A stretch of DNA of 64,000 nucleotides, taken from positions 1 to 64,000 of the forward strand of contig CAWEBF010000034.1 of NCBI GenBank assembly GCA_963807235.1. Reading direction: 5' to 3'. The stretch is from CAWEBF01 sp963807235 (GTDB taxonomy: Bacteria > Acidobacteriota > Vicinamibacteria > Vicinamibacterales > UBA2999). Positions 59,393 to 64,000 of the stretch are shown here, piece by piece. Positions within the stretch are counted from its first letter, which is position 1, and each line of letters begins with the position of its first letter. The position numbers and the translations under genes were made by a program. The notes beneath the pieces were generated by a model that did not search any database, was not told where the DNA came from, and saw only the letters and a list, made by a program, of their open reading frames with translations.

Positions 59393-61231
59393 ATGACGGC
59401 GATTCTCGGGGTTTCGGCCTTCTACCACGACTCCGCCGCGACGCTGCTGGTGGACGGCACGATCGTCGCAGCCGCGCAGGAAGAGCGCTTTACCCGCAAG
59501 AAGCACGACTACAACTTCCCAACCGAGGCCATCGCCTACTGTCTCCGCGAGGCGGGACTCGCGCCGGAGCAGTTGGACTACGTCGGCTTCTACGACAAGC
59601 CGTTCCTCAAGTTCGAGCGCCTGCTCGAGACGTACTTGTCCTACGCGCCCCGGGGATTTCAGTCGTTCCTCCAGGCCATGCCGCTCTGGCTGAAGCAGAA
59701 GCTGTATCTGCCGCGAGAGCTGCGCCACGGCCTGGGCGGCCGATACGGAAAGCGGTTCGTCTTCACCGAGCACCACGAGTCGCACGCGGCGAGCGCCTTC
59801 TTTCCCTCGCCGTTCGAGGACGCCGCGATCCTGACCCTGGACGGCGTCGGCGAGTGGGCCACCGCCAGCTTCGGCATCGGTCGCGGCAACAAGATCCGCT
59901 TGCTCGGGGAAATGCGGTTCCCCCACTCGCTGGGGCTGCTGTATTCCGCGTTCACCTACTTCACGGGCTTCAAGGTGAACTCAGGAGAGTACAAGCTGAT
60001 GGGCCTGGCTCCCTACGGGCAGCCGCGCTACGCGGATCGAATCCGGCGCCATCTGATCGACCTGAAAGACGACGGTTCGTTCCGCATGGACATGTCGTAC
60101 TTCAACTACTGCCAGGGCCTCACGATGACGTCGCCGAAGTTCGACGCGCTCTTCGACGGGCCGCCGCGGCACCCTGAGTCGCCCCTCACCGAGCGCGAGA
60201 TGGACATCGCGGCCTCGATTCAGCAGGTGACCGAAGAGATCATGCTGCGCTGCGCCCGGCACGTGCATCGCGAGACCGGGCTGAAGCGGCTGTGCCTGGC
60301 CGGCGGCGTCGCCTTGAACTGCGTGGGCAACGGCCGCATCCTGCGGGAGGGACCGTTCGACGACGTGTGGATTCAGCCGGCCGCCGGCGATGCCGGCGGC
60401 GCTCTCGGCGTCGCCACCTTCATCTGGCACCAGCTGCTCGATCGCCCGCGGGAGGTGTCCCGCACCGATCGCCAGGCCGGATCGCTGCTGGGCCCGAGGT
60501 ACTCGGACGACGAGATTCGCACGTACCTCGACTCCATCGGCGCGGTTTACCGGGAGTGCCGCACCGATCAGGAACTATGCGACGTCGTCGCCGATCTCAT
60601 CGCCGGGGATCGCGTGGTCGGCTGGTTCCAGGGGCGCATGGAGTTCGGGCCGCGGGCTCTGGGCAGCAGGAGCATCATCGGCGACGCCCGCAGCCAGGCC
60701 ATGCAGTCCACGATGAACCTGAAAATCAAGTTCAGGGAGTCGTTCCGGCCGTTCGCGCCGTCGATCCTGAAAGAGCGCGTGCACGAGTACTTCGACATGC
60801 GCCCGCAGGAGGACAGCCCGTACATGCTGATCGTGGCCCCGGTGCGGGAGTCCCAACGTGTCGTGGCCAATGGTCAGGCAGGGGAGCTGCGGGGCCTCGA
60901 CAAGCTCAAGGTGGCGCGGTCCAGCATTCCGGCGGTGACGCACGTGGACTACTCCGTGCGTGTGCAGACCGTGGATCCCGAGCGCCACGGCCGCTACTAC
61001 GCCTTGATCAAGCGCTTCGAGCAAAAGACCGGCTCTCCGGTCATCATCAACACCAGCTTCAACGTGCGCGGGGAGCCCATCGTGTGCCGTCCTGCCGAGG
61101 CCTACACGTGTTTCATGGCCACCAACATGGACGCGCTGGTCTTGGAGCGGTTCGTCCTCCTTCGTGAAGCGCAGCCCAACGCGCGCGCCATCGATCGCGA
61201 GGAATATCTCGCGCAGTTCGAGCTCGATTGA
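59393..61231 (+). CDS. carbamoyltransferase of the NodU/CmcH family
   Basis: The intact 612-residue protein opens MTAILGVSAFYHDSAATLLV. It contains EERFTRKKHDYNFP, the metal-binding EHHESHAASAFFPSPF, LTLDGVGEWATASFG and EYKLMGLAPYGQPRY. The C-terminal YrdC-like/carbamoyl domain has GWFQGRMEFGPRALGSRSII, FRESFRPFAPSILKE and NTSFNVRGEPIVCRP. The enzyme transfers a carbamoyl group from carbamoyl phosphate to a hydroxyl, here presumably a sugar of the polymer. Spacing of 60 bases to the activator suggests its own promoter or read-through. It heads a NodU-SxtJ-DUF5989-VanZ series. Confidence 0.92.
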   Translation: MTAILGVSAFYHDSAATLLVDGTIVAAAQEERFTRKKHDYNFPTEAIAYCLREAGLAPEQLDYVGFYDKPFLKFERLLETYLSYAPRGFQSFLQAMPLWLKQKLYLPRELRHGLGGRYGKRFVFTEHHESHAASAFFPSPFEDAAILTLDGVGEWATASFGIGRGNKIRLLGEMRFPHSLGLLYSAFTYFTGFKVNSGEYKLMGLAPYGQPRYADRIRRHLIDLKDDGSFRMDMSYFNYCQGLTMTSPKFDALFDGPPRHPESPLTEREMDIAASIQQVTEEIMLRCARHVHRETGLKRLCLAGGVALNCVGNGRILREGPFDDVWIQPAAGDAGGALGVATFIWHQLLDRPREVSRTDRQAGSLLGPRYSDDEIRTYLDSIGAVYRECRTDQELCDVVADLIAGDRVVGWFQGRMEFGPRALGSRSIIGDARSQAMQSTMNLKIKFRESFRPFAPSILKERVHEYFDMRPQEDSPYMLIVAPVRESQRVVANGQAGELRGLDKLKVARSSIPAVTHVDYSVRVQTVDPERHGRYYALIKRFEQKTGSPVIINTSFNVRGEPIVCRPAEAYTCFMATNMDALVLERFVLLREAQPNARAIDREEYLAQFELD

Positions 61232-61255
61232 TTCCCGAGACGCGATTGAACCTCC

Positions 61256-61672
61256 ATGGCCCTGATTGAACGTCGCATCGATCCCAGCGCGCGCGACCTG
61301 AAGTGGTTCGGCGTGATTCTCCTGGTTTTCTTCGGCCTGGTGGGGGTGCTCGTATGGCGCGCCACCGGATCGCTGGCGTGGCCCCAGCTGATCTGGGGTA
61401 CGGCCGGAGCCCTGGCGCTGGCGTACTATGCCGTCAAGCCACTGCGGCGGCCGATGTTCGTGGGCTGGTCGTATGTGACCTACCCGATCGGCTGGGTGAT
61501 CTCCCACGTGCTGATGGCGACGGTCTACTTCGTCCTGTTCACCGCCGTGGGGATGCTGATGCGACTGTTCGGCTACGACCCCATGGCCCGGGCCTTCGAT
61601 CGATCGGCGACGACTTACTGGGTCCGCCACGAGGAGCCGCCCGACGTGTCGTACTACTTCCGCCAGTACTGA
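61256..61672 (+). CDS. SxtJ-family small membrane protein
   Basis: The 138-residue protein begins MALIERRIDPSARDLKWFG, the standard SxtJ opening. Three helices follow: VILLVFFGLVGVLVW, AGALALAYYAVKPL and SHVLMATVYFVLFTAVGMLM. The tail LFGYDPMARAFDRSATTYW closes it. SxtJ proteins nearly always accompany NodU-type carbamoyltransferases and DUF5989 proteins; their role is unknown but may be to hold the carbamoyltransferase at the membrane. The gene starts 24 bases after the carbamoyltransferase stop. Confidence 0.88.
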   Translation: MALIERRIDPSARDLKWFGVILLVFFGLVGVLVWRATGSLAWPQLIWGTAGALALAYYAVKPLRRPMFVGWSYVTYPIGWVISHVLMATVYFVLFTAVGMLMRLFGYDPMARAFDRSATTYWVRHEEPPDVSYYFRQY

Positions 61673-61708
61673 CATCGACCACGAGGGCGCGACCGGAGAA
61701 GGGACCGC

Positions 61709-61912
61709 ATGGACCGCAAGGATTCGACTTCAGAGACATTCGAGTCACGAGCGGCGGAGGCGCCCAGAAACGCCGTGTCCGAGCTGCTCTTGTTCGCGTT
61801 CAACAACAAGAAGTGGTGGCTGACGCCGATCATCGTGGTGCTCCTGGGGTTGGGCCTGCTGATCATCCTGGGAGGCACGGCCGCGGCGCCTTTCATCTAC
61901 ACGTTGTTCTGA
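61709..61912 (+). CDS. DUF5989 (SxtK-like) single-helix membrane protein
   Basis: The 67-residue protein has a polar N-terminus, then ELLLFAFNNKKWWLTPIIVV and LLGLGLLIILGGTAAAPFIY, ending YTLF. The NKKWWL-P-I signature before one long helix is characteristic of DUF5989. It always occurs with SxtJ and NodU-type genes, as here. No biochemical role is known. The VanZ gene begins 7 bases later. Confidence 0.88.
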   Translation: MDRKDSTSETFESRAAEAPRNAVSELLLFAFNNKKWWLTPIIVVLLGLGLLIILGGTAAAPFIYTLF

Positions 61913-61919
61913 CGATCGC

Positions 61920-63242
61920 GTGACCAGGTGGTTGTGGGCGCTTTTCGCGGTGTTCATCGTGTACGGCACCACCATTCCGTTCGAATTCAGCCGGGACCGC
62001 GACGCCATCAGGCAGAAGGTGGCGCGGCTGTCGTGGAATCCGCTGACTCGGCCCGACGGCCGCCGCGTGTCCATTCCCGATTCGGTGCAGAACGTGATGC
62101 TCTTCATCCCGTTCGGCATGCTTGGAGGCCTGGCATGCCGCCGCTCGTCTGGCTCTCGTGCGGGCACGGTGGCGGCTGTCACCGCCGCGGGCGTCGCGCT
62201 CAGCCTGGCGGTTGAGGCACTTCAGCTCCTGACCACCGATCGGGTGGCCTCGGTGTCGGATGTCGCGGCCAACGGCGCCGGCGCTTTCGCGGGTGTGCTG
62301 GCCGCTGAGGGGGCGCGGCGGCGGTTCGTGGGCGTGTTGCGCGAGCACGGCTCGTCACGTTGGATAGCGAACGGCTGGAGCTACACGGCGTTGAGCGCCG
62401 TGGTGACTCTGTTCGTCGCCGCCTGGCAGCCGTTCGATCTGACGCTCGATGTCAGCGACGTGGGTAAGAAGCTTCGCGACCTGCTGCTCGATCCCTGGCA
62501 ACGAGGTCCGATCACCGACGAGGGCAATGCCGTGGTGCTCTATACCCTGAGCACGCTGGCGATCGCGAAGTGGCTTGCCGCATCAGGGCTGACGGCTGCG
62601 CGGTGGCATGCCGCGGCCATCGTCGCCGGACTCGCTGTCGGCCTGGAACTCCTTCAGGCGCTTGTCGACTCGAGGACTCCAGCGGGATCTGACGCGACGG
62701 TCCGTCTGATTGGCGTTGCGTTGGGGACGGCGCTGGTTCCGGCCGTGCGCAACGTCCGGCACCCGCTTCCGTGGGTGGCGCTCGTCTTCTCCGCGTGCGT
62801 CGCGAGCGCCGCCGTCTCATTGCTGAGCCCGTTCGAGTTGGCCGACGAGCGCCGGCCCTTCGGCTGGTTCCCGTTCCTGGGCTACTACGGCAACAACTGG
62901 TTCCCCGCGGTCAGCCATGTCATCGAGATCACGCTGATCTATTTTCCGTTCGGGTTCGTGATGCATGTGGCACGGCTGGACCCGCGGGCCGTGCGGACAG
63001 GCCTGGCGCTGGTGGTCATCGCCGCAGCCGGCATCGAATACGGCCAGTCGTGGTTCGTTGGCCGCTATCCTGACGTCACCGACGTGGCATTCAGTGCGTT
63101 CGGCGGCGTGCTTGGCAGCTGGTTCGGTGGCCGGGGCGCCCAGCACTTCGAGAGCGCTCGGGCATCGGCCGTGCGTGGTCGGAACGCTCGTCAGGAGCCG
63201 AGCAACATGGCCAACCGCTCGGTCGCGTCTCCCAACTCGTAG
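61920..63242 (+). CDS. VanZ-family membrane protein with two VanZ-like modules
   Basis: The intact 440-residue protein starts at GTG. The first module has WLWALFAVFIVYGTTIPFEF, DSVQNVMLFIPFGMLGGLAC and ALSLAVEALQLLTTDRVASV with SDVAANGAGAFAG. The second repeats the pattern: LLSPFELADERRPFGWFPF, VIEITLIYFPFGFVMHVARL, AAGIEYGQSWFVGRYPDVTD and VAFSAFGGVLGSWFG. The E-x2-Q and D-xx-N/A motifs of VanZ occur in both halves. Named for teicoplanin resistance, the fold is widespread in envelope loci, and resistance is not implied. The 3' end overlaps the opposing Dabb gene by 52 bases. Confidence 0.85.
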   Translation: MTRWLWALFAVFIVYGTTIPFEFSRDRDAIRQKVARLSWNPLTRPDGRRVSIPDSVQNVMLFIPFGMLGGLACRRSSGSRAGTVAAVTAAGVALSLAVEALQLLTTDRVASVSDVAANGAGAFAGVLAAEGARRRFVGVLREHGSSRWIANGWSYTALSAVVTLFVAAWQPFDLTLDVSDVGKKLRDLLLDPWQRGPITDEGNAVVLYTLSTLAIAKWLAASGLTAARWHAAAIVAGLAVGLELLQALVDSRTPAGSDATVRLIGVALGTALVPAVRNVRHPLPWVALVFSACVASAAVSLLSPFELADERRPFGWFPFLGYYGNNWFPAVSHVIEITLIYFPFGFVMHVARLDPRAVRTGLALVVIAAAGIEYGQSWFVGRYPDVTDVAFSAFGGVLGSWFGGRGAQHFESARASAVRGRNARQEPSNMANRSVASPNS

Positions 63243-63541
63243 TCGTAGACAAGGGCTTCTTCGAAGCACTCGAAGAACGCGGCGCCCAACGCTTCGTGCG
63301 CGTCGTGGGCCAGATAGCCTTTCAGCGCATCGACGTCGTCGAACTCCAGGACCGCCGCGAACGAATAGTCCGCCCGCATCATCTGCTCGTACGGACGGCC
63401 GTGCGTGACGCGACTGCCGATGCGTGCCCGCCGGATCTGCGGGATCTCCCGAATCGCTCGCGTGAAGCCGTCCACGAGTCGCTGGCGGGCCTCCGCTGGC
63501 AGCTGCGGCTTCGGACGGAACAGAACGACGTGAGCGATCAA
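63191..63541 (-). CDS. Dabb (stress-responsive A/B barrel) domain protein
   Basis: TTG 63541 begins MIAHVVLFRPKPQL, the standard Dabb opening strand with its conserved histidine. REIPQIRRARIGSRVTHGRP, YSFAAVLEFDDVDALKGYLA and HDAHEALGAAFFECFEEALV follow, then a short tail to LAMLLGS. About 116 residues, a small dimeric alpha+beta barrel. Longer starts upstream would translate the low-complexity repeat region and are rejected. The gene converges with and overlaps the VanZ-family gene; it is probably unrelated to polymer synthesis. Confidence 0.85.
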   Translation of the reverse strand: MIAHVVLFRPKPQLPAEARQRLVDGFTRAIREIPQIRRARIGSRVTHGRPYEQMMRADYSFAAVLEFDDVDALKGYLAHDAHEALGAAFFECFEEALVYDYELGDATERLAMLLGS

Positions 63542-63612
63542 CGCGGGCCCCGAGGACCTTTTCGCGGGGGCCTGGACTTGCTGGCTCCGGGCTTCGGGCT
63601 CCAGGCTGCAGC

Positions 63613-63742
63613 CTTCGGTGGTCTCCGGTCTCCAGTCTCCGGTCTCCAGTCCCTCCGCGGAGGCCCCGATTTGGGCCCGGGTCTCTCCCAACGAGACCGC
63701 TCTTCCTTTTGCCCTTCGCCTTTAGCCTTTTGCCTTGTCTCT
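63613..63742. repeat. direct duplication inside the heptamer cluster, unit 1
   Basis: About 130 bases, from the GTCTCC heptamers through CGCGGAGGCCCC, ATTTGGGCCCGGGTCTCTCC and the CTTTTGC block to CCTTGTCTCT. They recur at 63,808-63,937 offset 195 bases, with about ten differences. Confidence 0.75.
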
Positions 63743-63807
63743 CCCTGGGGCCTGGTGCCCTTCCACTTCGGCCGCTGCTCCCAGGTCTTCGGTCTTCGGT
63801 CTTCGGT

Positions 63808-63937
63808 CTTCGGTGGTCTCCGGTCTCTAGTCTCCGGTCGCCAGTCCCCCCGCGGAGGCCCCCATTTGGGCCCGGGTCTCTCCCAACGAGGCCGCTCTTC
63901 CTTTTGCCCTTCGCCTTTAGCCTTTTGCCTTGTCTCT
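63808..63937. repeat. direct duplication inside the heptamer cluster, unit 2
   Basis: Second copy of the unit at 63,613-63,742. Differences include CTCTAG for CTCCAG and GAGGCC for GAGACC. The intervening 65 bases contain the CTTCGGT heptamers. Confidence 0.75.
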
Positions 63938-64000
63938 TAACTGAGGCCGCCGGGGCCTTTCGGCAGTGGTCTGTGGTCCCGGGGCTCCGGGCTCCGGGCT

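Larger units (their letters stand above)
63583..64000. repeat. cluster of diverse period-7 tandem repeats at the window edge
   Basis: Several heptamer motifs, each tandemly repeated, follow one another: GGTCTCC/AGTCTCC (63,620-63,652), CTTTTGC/CTTTAGC-like runs (about 63,706-63,735), CTTCGGT (63,785-63,813), GGTCTCC again (63,815-63,845), the CTTTTGC type again (63,898-63,930) and CCGGGCT (63,980-64,000). The period is 7 in every block although the motifs differ. No gene is present in the 450 bases. Confidence 0.75.

Noticed and set aside
58298..59926. A 542-codon open frame on the minus strand opposite the activator and carbamoyltransferase genes
   Set aside because: It is the mirror of two well-supported coding genes in GC-rich DNA. 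Its translation has no domain pattern, and the opposite strand carries all family motifs.
61920..63242. VanZ as a teicoplanin-resistance determinant
   Set aside because: There are no van regulatory or ligase genes nearby, and the VanZ fold is common in envelope polysaccharide loci.

Overview
The window reads as two different bacterial genomes joined at about position 30,381, with draft-quality consensus throughout. Left of the join the sequence is very GC-rich, strongly prefers CTC/GTC/ATC/CGC codons, and almost every gene is broken by one or more single-base indels. I can assemble the gene calls only by following one product across two or three frames. Right of the join the codon choice changes (CTG is much more common), many genes are intact, and the content is a large exopolysaccharide locus. 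A heparinase-family gene is cut off exactly at the join. The right-hand part most resembles Acidobacteriota, probably the Vicinamibacteria. The left-hand part is a high-GC bacterium whose phylum I cannot assign. LEFT PART, 1-30,381. Positions 1-4,000 are an accessory zone. It holds the tail of an endonuclease/exonuclease/phosphatase-family gene, two identical-looking 327-bp insertions with inverted termini and different 6-bp target duplications (164-490 and 3531-3857), a second related inverted-repeat family (911, 1102, 1944), a 250-bp tandem duplication, a DUF4258/YgiT-zinc-finger toxin-antitoxin-like pair and small conserved proteins. Positions 4,000-13,939 hold a thioredoxin/HEAT-repeat protein on the minus strand. 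Plus-strand housekeeping-type genes follow, many with 4-bp stop/start overlaps: DedA, histone-deacetylase-like, beta-propeller, CDP-alcohol phosphatidyltransferase, SDR, alkaline phosphatase family, molybdopterin-binding/CinA-like, transaldolase. Positions 14,024-17,917 (minus) hold a polysaccharide flippase, an SGNH hydrolase and a DNA methyltransferase. Positions 18,071-28,951 are a head-to-tail array of four roughly 890-residue paralogous lipoproteins, each with bacterial Ig-like domains followed by a glycine-rich probable beta-helix. A THUMP-domain rRNA methyltransferase ends this part. RIGHT PART, 30,382-64,000. This is an exopolysaccharide locus of the type associated with exosortase A (XrtA/PEP-CTERM) systems. 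A ten-gene minus-strand operon (53,420 down to 40,704) encodes the Wza-like exporter, an outer-membrane barrel, the Wzz-like chain-length protein, an ExeA-like ATPase, a tyrosine autokinase, the priming glycosyltransferase, an XrtA-type deacetylase, UDP-glucose dehydrogenase, a FemAB-like protein and a double GT2 glycosyltransferase. A second minus operon (37,764 to the join) adds two deacetylases, a GT4, an O-antigen ligase, a kinase-fold protein and the truncated heparinase. Plus-strand genes add an acetyltransferase, a GT4, two methyltransferases, a second nucleotide-sugar dehydrogenase, a GAF-GGDEF diguanylate cyclase, a sigma-54 activator, and the NodU/SxtJ/DUF5989/VanZ group. Sigma-54-type -24/-12 elements face both ways from the 53.4-53.85 kb divergent region and a third precedes the diguanylate cyclase. 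The locus therefore looks like a sigma-54 regulon with its own activator. No exosortase or PEP-CTERM substrate is visible. The right edge (63.58-64 kb) is made of diverse period-7 tandem repeats.
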